Of a stretch of 64,000 bases of DNA, positions 37,792 through 52,318 are shown one piece after another. Position 1 is the stretch's first letter; every line of letters begins with the position of its first letter. The translations under genes were made by a program, and so were the position numbers. A model generated the notes under the pieces. It was not told where the DNA came from. It saw nothing but the letters and a program-made list of their open reading frames with translations, and made no database searches. This DNA is from Oscheius onirici (lineage: Eukaryota; Nematoda; Chromadorea; Rhabditida; Rhabditidae): NCBI GenBank assembly GCA_932521025.1, contig OW051468.1, forward strand, positions 6,138,064-6,202,063. Direction: 5' to 3'.

Positions 37792-39045
37792 CAAAAAGTC
37801 TTTCCCCACTTTTTGCTCACAGAACCGGCTCACAGCCCACGGGTATTTTATACAGATTTCACACAGTAAATATTATTGCCTGTTTTGGTTGGTCAACTTT
37901 CTAATTGGTTCTAAATTGAGCCATTGCCAACTTTCAATGCGTCGTAATTGGTTCTGTTTTTATCCTCCTCCCCTCGGACAGTTACCTAATCGAGGAGAGA
38001 TGAGTCCTTATTGGCTCTGGGTCGCAGCTGGCCCCTGTGTCTGAAGAGTCCAGGATATTGGCACATAATAGCCTCTTACACGTCACTCGGCTTAAAACTT
38101 CTGTATGATTGATCAGTTGTCAACTTTCCATGGAGTCTAGGTGAAACACTTGACTGCTGCTGGAAATTGAAGCCCGAGTGGCACTCAATCCCTTGACTGA
38201 TTCCATTATGGCTTTTGGGCCTAAGTAATTACAAAAACATGCGGTTGGTTCTCGCGCTGATTGAGTTACTATTGAAGGGGAGATGCAACTCCCCCTACTG
38301 TAGTTTCGCTCGAAAGTCTAGTAAAGAAGAGCCAATCGTAGACAAATATTGCCAACTAGAGAGGAGAAACTGAGACAAACGAGGCGACCTTATGAGTCTT
38401 GGAGGAGACATTTGCCGCACCTGTCTGCAAAGTAATCGCCTTCGGATTGAATACACATTCATGTCTTTATGACTTTCCCATAGCTTGGTGGCCATCTGCT
38501 CACTCAAAAGTCCAAAAACGTAATCAAGAAAGTGTCAAGAAGATCACGTGACTTGATGGATTAGGACTCTGTAGTTCATTAAAGGGGAACTTCTCTCTCG
38601 AATCAAAATATTTATTCATTTTGTGGGTGGGTGCCAGAGACAGAGAAAGAGACCGGCTGACTTGGAAGTGGTCAAAGAACACGTATGCTACAACAGAGAA
38701 AGTAAAGCAATATGGAGAAGCAGATCCAACGGGAAAGAGATTTGGAAGTGTAAGTGAGTACTGTCTCCATCCCCTCATGGTATTCAAATTGGCGCGTAGC
38801 GGGTGGCCTTTTTTTGGGCTGCTGCCGGTGGCAGATGGACCACCACGGCAGGTGGCTACTTTGCATGCGCTGGCCAGTCCTCGCCCTCCGCAAACTGTAT
38901 GCTCTCTCAGCTACCGTCCGACCAAAGTAAGTAGCCAAGTTTGCGCGCAATATGGTAACATCTGGAGCCCCTCATAACCCAATTAGGAAGGGGGACGGAG
39001 ACCGAGAGTACAGCTGGGAGATGAGAACTTATGGAAGAGGGAGAT
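37792..39045. other. Spacer between convergent che-14 and ztf-11
   Basis: I see no gene supported by splicing or composition. There is a short GGGGAG...CTCCCC hairpin near 38276-38296. A locally GC-richer patch around 38790-38900 holds open frames on both strands, which I regard as chance. Confidence 0.4.
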
Positions 39046-41326
<2,281 letters not shown>

Positions 41327-41543
41327 AGTTCGACACCAGTAGACACTCACAGTAACTAGTGAGAAAGAGTGGAGGACCAAGTGCCAATAGCAAATAAGGG
41401 AAAAGGGGGCGGTCTCCCAGAGGCGGGGCCATGGGCAGGTGGCGTCAAGCCATCAAACCAGCACTAATGTCATTTGGGACACGACTGAGATTCGAATGGA
41501 TCGTCTTCATTCTCGAGAATACAAACAATAGTAATAGGTACAT

Positions 41544-44500
41544 TCATGCGTCGAGCGAAAAATCAATCTTCGACGTGTCGCTCCTGATATCGCTCTTGAC
41601 TTCGGCTGAAGACTCTTCCAGTGAAAAGTTTGAAAGCTCCGATGGCTTCGTCTGCCATTTACCGTAGCCGAGGTTTTCCATCTAAAATTACAGCTTTTTC
41701 GACAACTACAAAACTTCCTTACATGAAGATAAAGCATGTGCTTCGAACTGTTGTACTCTGTGGCTTGTGCCTTGGCCGACTGGTAGGGCATATCCTTTGC
41801 CAGATCCGGATAAATGCTTAGGAATTCCTGAACTTCTTTTGATTAGAGAGTACAAGAGAAAGTTGCCTTGTAAAGATTCCTTTTGGACAAGATGGATTCC
41901 TCTCCATCTGCCTGCATTCCAGTCACGTCGAGATGTTCTACAGTACCATTAGGTTCGAGCTTGACGTAAGAATACTTCTGAGGTCCCGGATACGGAATGA
42001 ACCAGTTCTGAAAACTACTTTTCTATCAAACGAAAGTCTTATTACCGAAGCAAATTCCGCATGAACTTCTCTGGTCGGTGCTCCGGTTCTGGTAAAGAAG
42101 GCATGCATCAGATCTTCATTGGAGATGGTGTTGCTTTTGGAAGCGACATAGATTCGACTCAAGAGGACAGGTTCCATCATGAGGGAGAGAAGAGCTCCTT
42201 GTACTCCTGAAAAGATCCAATTGGAAAGTTGTCGCGGGGAGCCAATTAGACGCCGTGCGAAAGTTTTGACTAGCCAATGCGTCGCGCGACTACGGTAGTC
42301 CAACTTCCGACTTTCTTACTTTTCTTCCCCCTTCTTCAAAAGAAAGACATATTGGTGACCTTATTGTGCTGGAGGATGAATAAATAAGGCTGCCTTGCGT
42401 GTAATATGTGGACATTGGCATAATAATGTGAGTCCTTTGTACTGCCCGACCATTCCAGTTCTGCCACTTGAATGAAACCCATATTTCATCTCAGTTTTCC
42501 TCTCGGACTCTCGTAGCCAATTTCACTCCTGACAGCTTCCTCAAAGAGCCTCTTGGCTAGAAGGCAATGTAACCCGATAGGAGCTCTCCACTCCGGAGCC
42601 AATGGGTTTCAAAGCGCTTTCCATTACAAGTCACAACAAAAGAGGTCGAAGGGGACTTGTCACTCAATTGTGGCGAGGATTGAGAGGAGCCAATTAGAGG
42701 CGAGGAGCACGTCCTTACATTAAAATTCAACCAGTTGTCTTGTGTGTATACAACAAAATTTGACACCTCTGGAGTTTGTTTGTTGTTTTGGACAGATGCT
42801 GGTGGGGCTCTTTCGCTCACAGAGCTGGGGGACTGTGACTTGCTAAGCCGCACCTAAGCCAATGTCATTAAATTCTCGATGAGTTCTGAGATGGAACTCC
42901 AATCTCAGACTGGGCAAGAGGGGAATTACATGGGCATCGTTTTTCGTAAGACTCGTAAAGTTTCGAGCTCTGAAAACTGCAAGTTGTATAAATCTATAAT
43001 CCCTGTCCTACTGTGGCTAGCCTAAGTTTATATATCAGAATAAAATCCAGCAAAACTATAGGCAGCAGTTCCTTTCCTCCACTTCTTTAAAGCCCCATCG
43101 CATATTCATAGCCTCATATTTCGCTTGGGGTCTCAAAAGACTGCGACTGTTTTCACTCATTAGTCAACTCGCAACTCCGACGGCGTACTGTAAGAAAGTA
43201 AACAAAACAATCTTTTCAATTTTAAAAAGCCTGTCACCTCCACCAGTCGAAATGATACATCGACTGCATTGTAGGGTCCATATGTCCAACTTTCAGGGTC
43301 ATTCGGCCACATGCCCTGATCAGGAGCCATCTGCAGGCTGTAAAGCGATACTTATGCAGCCTTTTTGATGTTTGTTCCCGCGCGAGAGAGATGTCCACTC
43401 TCGGAGAGATGTTTTGCTCGAGTTACGATTGCATAAGGGCCAGGTGGTGGAAGTTCTATAGACGAGCCGGGAGAGAGTACTATTACAGAAGCCTCGTCTA
43501 ATTATACCACACCGTCACCTGTCCAGGATTTGGGATTAATCATGGAGAGAGTTTTTGGGGTCGTTTTCTTATTAGGTTGTCTGATTAGTTTGCCCCAGTT
43601 ATCTTTTTGATTTAGAACTGTATGGCTCATTCTGTACCGTGTTGAAAGTTAGCCCTTCTGTCCGACAGCTGATCAAATACAAATAGCCTGTATCTCTAAT
43701 GGGAGAGAAGAGAAGACAGTATACTAAAAGTTGTGCGTGTTCGCGGGGCTCAGGTAGCAATTTTCCCGTCATACTCACCACACGCGATCCTAATTGTTGA
43801 ACTCTTACAAAAGAGGGGTCTGATTCCAGCTAGCCTATAGTAGACACTCCAGCGAACAATCGCGCACCTGGCGACATCTGGCCGCCTCCCAGAACTCACT
43901 CTCACGTACTGACCTCGCTCAAGTCCATTAATCACGCTGACAAGAGTCAGACTCTATTCTACTTGAAAGGCAAAGTATCCTGTGGTGAAAACAACAGACG
44001 TTGCGGATTAGGCCCCCAACTTGGCAACAGACGGTAAACTATCTCTCAGACACACTAACCCAGATGAGTCCATTTGAGGATCTTGTCGGAAGGCGAATGA
44101 CAGGTGATGTTCTTGTGCACGATGATTTCTTCCATCGCTGCTGGCTTCTCGGGGATGATCATTCCCGGACTGTTGGCTCTGAAAATTAAGAAACTTAATT
44201 ACGGGTTACTGTACTATAGTAGCGTTCAAAAAGGACCACCTGGCAGCTATCATGCCGAGTACTTCAGGGCTTTCCTTCTCAACTATTTAGATCGCCGCCC
44301 GGGACAACAGATGTTCAAAATAGGGGAGGCTGAAGATGGCAGTCTATGGTAAGAATCTCAGAGAGGGGAGAGAATTTGAAAATGTGATAGGGAATTAGAG
44401 TCTGTGAGAGAATCTAGAAATAGTGCTAAAAGTTTTTTTTCAATAAAGGTCAGAGAGTTTGACTGGATGATTCTTCAGTTCACAGTAAAAGAAGCAAGGA

Positions 44501-47500
44501 GCCGTATTTGATAGCAAAGTAATTGATAGGTCATACCCTGATTCTAAAATACAGTACTATTTGAAATTTTCACTAAGTATGATAAACTCCTCTTCTGACA
44601 AAATGTGCTTGTGCTACTCGTTCTCAAACATGGGTGAGTATAATACTTTCCCGCTCATTCAAACCAGCTGACTATCGAGTTTCCATCACTAGCCAAAAGT
44701 ATTTGCAAGCCATTTCAATCAACTACGGTACTAGCAAGATTTCAAGGAGTCAGCTGCCCTAATCTAGCTTGAGACTTTTTTTGGCTACTAAGCTGGTCAT
44801 TAAAGCCCAAAGGAGCATGGCAGATGTTGTCGGGGCTGCATTGTCCGAGTTCGTCTCAGAAGTCGCCGCGGCCCGCCAAAAGAGGAGAGAGCGCAATCTC
44901 CGCTTCCTATTGTAGAGCCATCATCTGCCCCAGAGTCTGACCAATTGGTAGTTCTTTAAAGGACTATATGAACTTCCGTCTTGGCCAGTAAGCAGTTGAT
45001 TACAATATGCAAATGGGCGATGGGGTCACTGCCAACAAAAGCCAATTTAGAGACGTGTCACCAGCGCAAATTACCACTCTTTCGCGCATACTGCATCCCC
45101 TCTTCTCCTTTTTCGATTGAGACAGAGTGACACCCTGAAAGGACTTCCTCAAGGGGTCTGCTCTCTCTACCAATTGGCCTAAGTTTCTTAAATTGCCCGC
45201 GTTTATAGCCACAGCCATGGGGAAACATAAAATGAGAATGTCGCGTTTTGAGTCTCGGAGAAGTTAGAGAAACTGACCCGAAGAGAGGGAGCGACGGCTT
45301 GTTCGCATTCAATTTACATTTCTCCATAGGAGGAGCGAAGCTCGTATACAGGATCAACTGCATATCGTCTCTGACACGGAATTTGCCAGTCTCTGACCTC
45401 TCGAGTACATTGTTCGGGGCAGCCGGTTCAAATTGTTCCATGTTCGAAATCAAGTAGCTGAAATGAAGAATTACTGCTCGAATTATTTTAAAAACTGACC
45501 GAATAAGTCCTCTTCGAGCCAGAACAATGGGGTCCATGTGATGAAGAACCGTGCCTTCGGAGTTGACGACCAACTCTCCGCTGGTAACACTTGGAGCTGA
45601 TATAGCCGACAGACTGACCATTCTCTTGCAGCCTTCTGCGTTCTTGAAAATAAATCTAAAATTAATTTGACTTGTTGTGAGAGGGAGAGACTTACGCAGC
45701 AAATCGACTAGGAGCCTGGTCGTGCATTCCGAAAAAGTTTCTCATGTTCATGTGCTCCTTTATTACCTGAAAGCTACTGGGTTAGATCTATCTCTTATTT
45801 TTCTGGATGGTCCTCAAACTTCGGCAGTTTTTAAGTTACATATCTGCTCTACAGCTTTACAAAACAAGCTCGAACATCTTTCTATTCCAGAAACAAGAGT
45901 CAAAAGAAAGATGACTCACGTATTGTGTCAGATCGTGACAATCTCTACTACAAGGCTCGGGTTCAGATTCGTCTTCCACTGCAGCAGAATCGCCCTGAAC
46001 AAAAACTGTTGAAAATGAAGAATAACTCACAAAGAAGCATTGAAGAGCCTCCCTAGCCGCTGCGTTTTTCGCTTCTTTCTTCGAGGGTCCCGTCCCAAAG
46101 AACTCCTTTCCTTCGACGACAACCTTGAACCTAAAATGGAAATGGGTTGTGATCATAAACTGAAACCTACTTGAATCCATAGGAGGCATGATCCTTGACT
46201 CCGACCGTTCCCAAGTCCTCGAAGAGGATGGAGTTGTTGTTCTTGTACTTCTTGGCACAGCGAACTTGGAGGTCCTGACAGGGAGGAACTGTCTGGACAG
46301 TCTCATTCACCTGATCCACGTCAATATCGAAATGCTCTCTGCAAGATTAACTTCTTTTAAACTTTCTGAAATCTGAACTCACTTGAGCATTTTGCGGCAA
46401 CAGCTCTCCTTTGCTTCATGCTTGGACATACCGACTTCCCCCGTCATGACGACAACTTTATCATTTTCTGAACAAGTATTTTACTTTTGTTGGTAATCCA
46501 TTTTTGAAATTAATTTAACACGTCATCGACCACATGGTCTCGCATTCGCGGATGACCAAAAGAGATTTCCAGTGACGTGTCGGGTTTTTTTTTCAAGACA
46601 CGTCACTTGAATGATAGAACTGTAATGCCTCGAGGTGAACCCTGTTGCTTCCAAAAGCACCTTACAGGTACAAGACGACATGTTCTCTTTTGTCTTGTTC
46701 TACAAAGCTGTAGTTTCTAAATCTTTGTAGAATAAGGCTAGAAAACGACGTCTTGTTTTCCCAAAATGTGCTAAAAGCTGGGCATCCTCTTTGTCAGGCT
46801 TTACGGAAGTCACTTTGCCTTTGAATTTCACCAAAATTGGCGTGTTTCAGTCAGAAAAGTGACGTAGGTCATTTTCGAATGAGAGAAAGTAAAAAGTTAC
46901 GTGTGTGGTCGGTGAGAGTTAGCTCGCAGGTATATCCGAGCTGTTTGCCGGTTCCTATGCCAATGCTCGGATCAACCGTCTCGGTTTTGAAGACTACCGT
47001 ACAGTGACATAGGTTCGCAACATGATGCAGAGTCTATAAAAGAGAAAGATTAGCTTTGAATGGGAAAAGAAGTCTTTTCCCACCCTGAGCCTTTGAAGTT
47101 TTTTTGAGGCAACACAACAGGTCGACTGTTTTAGGAACTGACCTGGACAATCGGCATAGTTCCTCCTTTGCCCATCACGTTTCTTCTCATGATGGCTCGG
47201 ATATCCTTCTCGGTCACTCCGAACTCTTCCTTCAAAGCCTTGAGACAGACCAGATCTTTCGGAGCAGCTCGACCTACAGCTTCAGCCGTAAACTTGATGT
47301 TCTTTTCCGGGAAAGTCAAGATACAGCTGAAAAGTATCGTTTTCAAACCAAAAAAATCTAAACTTACACAAACTTCTTAAACTTTTCTGTTACGTCTTGT
47401 CCACTGACTTCCTCGTACTCGAAAGAGGGATTGTACGGACCGGAAGCTACTCTTTCCAGACAAAGTTTGCGAAGAGCATCGACCAGAGAAAGTGCTGCAT

Positions 47501-48366
47501 CGAGAGCAGGAACTTGGACTTTGGCTTTCTTCTGTGGCGGTCCGGATTTCTGGGCCTGGACGGGTGGCGGTGGAGGAACAGCTTGAGCAAAGGCCCCGGG
47601 CTGGACGAACTGACTGTAGGGGTTGACAGGTGGAAGAGCTGCAGCTGGGACAGCCTTTTTCGGGACTGGAGTGACCGTCTCTTCGAAGGGAGCAAATTGT
47701 ATTTCGGGGCGAAGAGCACGAATCATGACTTCGGCAGCTTTCTGAAAGAATGTTTGTCCTGGTAATCTCTTATTTGCCTCTTTGAAGCACAATGCAGTCA
47801 GTAACACCACTGGATGAAGAAGAAAACGAACCTGTTTGGCAACCTTCTTCGAGTTGGCATCGTGAGAATACTCCTGACCGTTGTAGGTCAAAACACACTT
47901 GTACTTTTTGGCTTGAGGAGTCGAGACTTCTTCGTACTTTTCGCTGATCCCCTCCTTGAAGAGTTCGTGCAAGAGCATAGCCGGAGTTTTGCCGCTGGGA
48001 TCGAAGGGCTTTGGCTGCTGGTAAAGAGGGCGCTTGTTTCCCTGAAACTGTATAATAAAAAGCTCAAGGAAAACCACAAACTCTGCCGGGATAACCAAAA
48101 CCACCGCGAGTCTTCTTGGGAAAAGACTGGTGTTGGGGAGCAGCTGATTGCGGGGGAACCATCCACTGTCCACCGTACTGATTGCTCATATTAGCAGCAG
48201 GCATTCCAGGAGTCATGCCCCAACCGTAATTCATGACATTTGTTGGCTTGGCGATCGGTGGAGGAGCCGGAGGCTTCTGAACTGGAGATAGAATTGTTTA
48301 AATGAGACATACGTTTTCGAAGTAGCCTCCGTAGCCATAGGCACCAGGATACTTGTTGAAGTCCAT
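41544..48366 (-). CDS. adr-1: ADR-1, dsRNA-binding ADAR-family protein with dead deaminase domain
   Basis: ADR-1 binds dsRNA and modulates editing by the active ADAR (ADR-2) in worms. Starts MDFNKYPGAYGYGGYF (48366-). A dsRBD lies at about 47700-48000 (KTPAMLLHELFKEGI...SHDANSKKVAKQ, then KAAEVMIRAL). A second dsRBD-like segment covers 46390-47030 (LHHVANLCHCTVVF...GMSKHEAKESCCRKML) and a clear dsRBD covers 46030-46320 (FGTGPSKKEAKNAAAREAL). The deaminase domain follows from about 45770: VLHHMDPIVLARRGLIRYL, FRVRDDMQLILYTSFAPPM, ITCHSPSDKILKW, GVQGALLSLMMEPVLLSRIY and MPYQSAKAQATEY. The metal-binding and catalytic positions are replaced (see findings), as known for ADR-1. Long introns include one of about 1.0 kb (about 44190-45250) and one of about 1.85 kb (about 42204-44054). 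Intron 41828-41866 uses a GC donor. Stop TGA 41544-41546. Confidence 0.92.
46571..46607 (-). repeat. 11-bp perfect inverted repeat in an adr-1 intron
   Basis: AGTGACGTGTC (46571-46581) pairs with GACACGTCACT (46597-46607) across a 15-base loop. It lies inside adr-1 intron 46468-46900. A second hairpin, TTCTACAAAG with CTTTGTAGAA, lies about 100 bp away (about 46698-46733). Confidence 0.8.
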
Positions 48367-48893
48367 TTGCTCAATTACCTGGAAAAGGGACAAATTGATA
48401 GATGATGTTTGTTTTGCAATTGAAAATTGTACCCAATTAGAAAAAAAAGCGAACGATTGAACGCCTAGCTTTAAAGGATTGCTTCTAGGTGGAGCGCGCT
48501 TTATGGATCTGCTAGTCTAGATGAATGGAAGAATAGTTGCAAAGCAAGAGTTGGATCGTAAGGTACTGACAATTTCTCATTGTTGTGAGCAATTGACGAT
48601 CTGTTACAGTTGATCTATCTACATAGGCAGTGCTCAAAGACTACACTGACTAGTGGGTAACTCTCATCGTGATATAGGGATTGTAGCGCAAGGGTCGTCA
48701 TTGGAGACGGCCAGAAATAGAGACAGCCTACTCGATAGCAGGCAGCTGTTAGAACATCGTCGTAGAACTGAATCTCAAAAGGATCACATCGAAGAAAAAT
48801 TAAACATGTCGAAACAAAAGTTCCCCAACAAGTCAAGACTGGAAATCTCATTAGAGTTCAATCAGTTGACTTTAGTTCTCCTCCACGGTCGAC
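48367..48893. promoter_or_regulatory. Shared upstream region of divergent adr-1 and the small membrane gene
   Basis: A 527-bp spacer between two divergent start codons. I see no gene in it, and open frames crossing it lack splice or domain support. Any promoter elements for both genes should be here. I cannot point to a specific motif. Confidence 0.4.
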
Positions 48894-49256
48894 ATGGAAA
48901 ACTACCTCGCTCAAAAGTGGCTGGAGCGCGATTCGGACAAGGTTCACAGCGGATGGATTTACGGCCTCTACGGTAGCTTCGCCCTTCTATTTATCTGCTA
49001 GCAAAAATTCCTAGTCGAACTGGGAGTCTGTGTAGTGGTGATGACTGCGCTGCCGATCTTTCTGCTCTGGAGACGACGTCGCCAGGCTGGGAACAATACG
49101 GAAACTATTTTGGAACATCGTCTGCGAATCGTACCCTGGCATATGCAGAAGGAGATCGAGAACGAGATGTTCAAGTACCGGAGGGAGCAGCTGCAGCTGA
49201 GAAAGAAGAAAAAGTCGGAAGTGACTAGCAAGACGGTCAAGGAGCCAACTAAGTAG
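48894..49256 (+). CDS. Small single-pass membrane protein, unknown function
   Basis: Two exons (48894-48972 and 49015-49256) joined over a 42-bp GT...CCTAG intron give about 106 residues. The N-terminus MENYLAQKWLERD is followed by one hydrophobic segment (VELGVCVVVMTALPIFLLW), a basic RRRR flank that predicts a cytosolic C-terminus, and a Lys/Glu-rich helical tail ending VKEPTK. TAG is at 49254-49256. AATAAATAAATAAAC at 49303 is a plausible poly(A) signal, preceded by a short TCTC run. Codon use and the clean splice make it look real. I do not recognise the family. It is divergent from adr-1 and convergent with the GMPPA gene. Confidence 0.65.
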
Positions 49257-49366
49257 TAGGACAAGAGACTTTATTTACATCGTCACTCTCTCTCTCTCTC
49301 TCAATAAATAAATAAACGAATGACCTGGAATGTAACCGAAAAAAATATCACATCTTGCGGGCAGAA

Positions 49367-51559
49367 TCACAGAATAATTTGGTTTTTATAAGAACTGGAG
49401 AGCTCCTTGTATGGCAGGACGATGCAGTTGAGGACGATAGTCTCTGGGGCAATTGTGACGTCGGAGCCCAGAATGGTCAGGGACGGATTGAGACGACCGT
49501 CCGAGAGGAACAGAGGCTTGTTCTCGAGCTGAAAAACAGAATAGTCTCCAACGCTTTTCGACAAAAGTGTTATTCTAGTAACTGCCACTCTTTCAAAGCT
49601 ATCTTCAACAAACCTTAGCAAACGGCACATTAGGGTTCGGAGCCAGTGGAATCCCCTCTACTCTTGACCACGCGCCAACTGTAGATCTCCAGCCGATGAC
49701 AGAGTTCAAGACACATGCGTGCTTCTCGATAACCACGTCGGCCAGAATGATGGACTCTTTGATGCGAGCTCCACTACCAATCTTTGCATTGGCTCCAATA
49801 GAAACATTGGGTCCAATGACGGCAGTCGGGTCAACTTCAGCACTAGGATCTATGAAGACGTCTCCAACGATCTGAGCCCTGTCGCGGCAAAGACGAGCAG
49901 CATAACGTTGCTTGAAGAGACGGAGATAGTGACGATTGGCATAGAGTACTGCTCTGAAAGTATTGCACTTGGCACTTTCTTCTTTTCTCTCTTACGCAGC
50001 AGTTTTGGTCTGACTCCACCAACGAGTCGTGTGCAGAGCATACAATGCATTTGAAGCAGCCATGCTGGGGAAGACGTCTGTCTCGAACCAAAGACCATGA
50101 TTGTAAGCCGTCAATTGCTTGAGAATAGTCGTCTTGAAGAGATAGACTCCACAGCTGATGTGAGTTGAGACGAAGGTGGTCGGCTTGTCAACGAAATGCA
50201 GGACACGACCGTCGTTGTCAACAACCACGGATCCAAAATGACGACTTTGCTCACGAGTGGCCTCAGTTGTCAGAATCAGAGCTTCGCAGTCTGGAATCTG
50301 CTTGAGACGTTGTCCCATCTCCTGGACTGGAAGATCTCCACATCTGTAATCATTTTTCTTCATTTTTTCTTCAAAGACTTTAAATTTTTTTGCGAGATTA
50401 GCTCAGGTTCACTCTCAAACACTTTGCAGAAAACCATAAGTTCAAAAACGTTCCTAGACTCGCAAAATGTGTCCTATGGGAGGCTGTGCTCCATGTTGAT
50501 AGGACAAACTTACACGTCTGCATTAATAACAAAAACTGCGTCGGGATTGCCGGCTATCAACTGGTCGCGAAAGTGCAGAAGACCACCAGCAGTACCTAAA
50601 GTTTCAAATTGCTTGGCAAGAAAAGTTTTCAAAACCTAAAGGCTCTGGCTCCTGGAGATATTTGATAGAGATGCGGTACGTCTTCTGACATCTGTCGATA
50701 AAGTCGGAAAACTCTTCAGCCTTATAAAAACCAATTAGAAGGACTTCGGCAAGACCTGGCAACTGAACTTTTTATGTTTAAGAGACTCTCTTCTTTTCCG
50801 ACTACCTGTGACAGTTGATCGATGTGATGTTCTACTAGAGGAACACCGGCTATGGGAAAGAGAGGTTTGGGTAGTTGAAGGGAGAGAGGACGGAATCGGG
50901 TTCCTGAAAGTACGTCACATCGTTTTTCTATTTGGGCCTCCTTTTGCTCGACCTTGGTCACAGTGGTCAAACCATTACAAAGGGAGAGGGCATCCTGTTC
51001 CTCCGAACCTAATTCGACTTTCTGAACTTAGCTACCGTAAACCTTGTATTAAACATTGTGGACAAATGGAAATAAGTCGAACACCGAGTTTCTTGAAAAA
51101 TTTGGACGTCCTATATTCTAATACCTGGACTCGTTTCGTTTTCACAAAAGAGTTCATTCAGAGTTCTTTTGGAATAGTGCACCGGGATCTACAGTACCAG
51201 CTACGGTCATTTAGTAAACGATAACTCATCTTTCAGATAGACTGGATACAAGGATGGATTTAGAAACTAGATCAAAGTGATAGTTTAAGAATGATTCATA
51301 CCCCCACATTTCAACCATAAACAAACCGATTTAGAATCGAAGGGGATTGCTCTGAACGGCCAGAGCCATAAGGACAACGGGCAGAACGAGAAAGAGGACG
51401 TAGAGGGAGATGAGAGCACCGGCTGCGGCAATCATACTGGTTCAGAGAGAGTCTCTCGAACTTGAAACTTGACCACGGTGGCGGGCGGAGTCTCGACGAC
51501 ACGAAGGATAACGCACCTTTCTGTGGTCCTCCAACTAAAACAGCCGCTTTGAAGGCCAT
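49367..51559 (-). CDS. GMPPA, mannose-1-phosphate guanylyltransferase regulatory subunit
   Basis: Nucleotidyltransferase-like protein with a left-handed beta-helix tail. GMPPA binds GDP-mannose and restrains the catalytic GMPPB. Exon 1 (51517-51559) encodes [15 protein letters not shown] and is joined over a 613-bp intron to [20 protein letters not shown] (from 50903), giving the [13 protein letters not shown] nucleotide-binding signature. Further blocks are [35 protein letters not shown] and a hexapeptide region ([20 protein letters not shown]). The C-terminus is KNQIIL with TGA at 49367-49369. The C-terminal extension and the GGPQKG form fit GMPPA rather than GMPPB. In C. elegans the orthologue is, from memory, tag-335. 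Confidence 0.9.
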
Positions 51560-52318
51560 CGCCGAGGTCCGAATGGGGTCAGCGGGGATTGAAAGAGAGA
51601 GAGACTGGATTGCTGGATTCGATCCACAGACTTCACGTTTCTGAAGGTGGATGTTTAGATTTGAGGAAGATGAAAGAACCAAAAAGGTGAACAGAGAGAC
51701 AAGCAGCTTTAAACAGCTGGAAACGTTTAATCAACGTGGTTTTGACCTGGCTTAGATACTGGGTCTTGCCACGCAAAGCCTGCTGTCGGATCTACGCGAC
51801 ACGACCTCCTTTTGACTATCACCAGTTCCAACCATAATAGTCCACATTCTCTCCTATTTTTATCCTATTTCAACTCTTTTAACTTCTCAAATCAAGTAGC
51901 AGTAGAAAATTTATTCGTAGAGTATCCATAGTTTGTTTATCATATATGTACAACAGCAACAGAAAACCAAACAGTGTGTGGATGGGGGTAGAAGTCATTC
52001 CTCTTTCAGACAATCGGTGACTATATAACGGGGGGTATTTACACACAGACATAAATGCAAAACAGTCTCAACAACGGGATCTCTAGGCTTCTCCGGGAAG
52101 TTCTAAGGCTGGCCTTTACTCGGAGGTAGCGATCTTTAGTGCATGTTTCGGTCACATGAGTACATTTTTGGCCTACGTTAGGTAAAGTTGTAGCTCTTGA
52201 TCAAGGCTACACTTTTTATGACAAAGCTGAAAAATGACTATTTGGATCCGAAATAAATATGAGAAAGATCACACCGAGGGTAAAGGGGCGACTAGCATAT
52301 AGAGTAATCTCAAGTTGT
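51560..52318. other. Spacer between CTDSPL2-like and GMPPA genes
   Basis: I see no gene here. On the minus strand AATAAA occurs near 51909, a candidate poly(A) signal for the upstream phosphatase gene. An imperfect hairpin AAAGTTGTAGC/GCTACACTTT lies near 52183-52216. Confidence 0.4.

Noticed and set aside
38621-38977. Overlapping 92- and 118-codon frames in the che-14/ztf-11 spacer
   Set aside because: Both strands are open over the same GC-richer patch, with no recognisable protein and no splice context.
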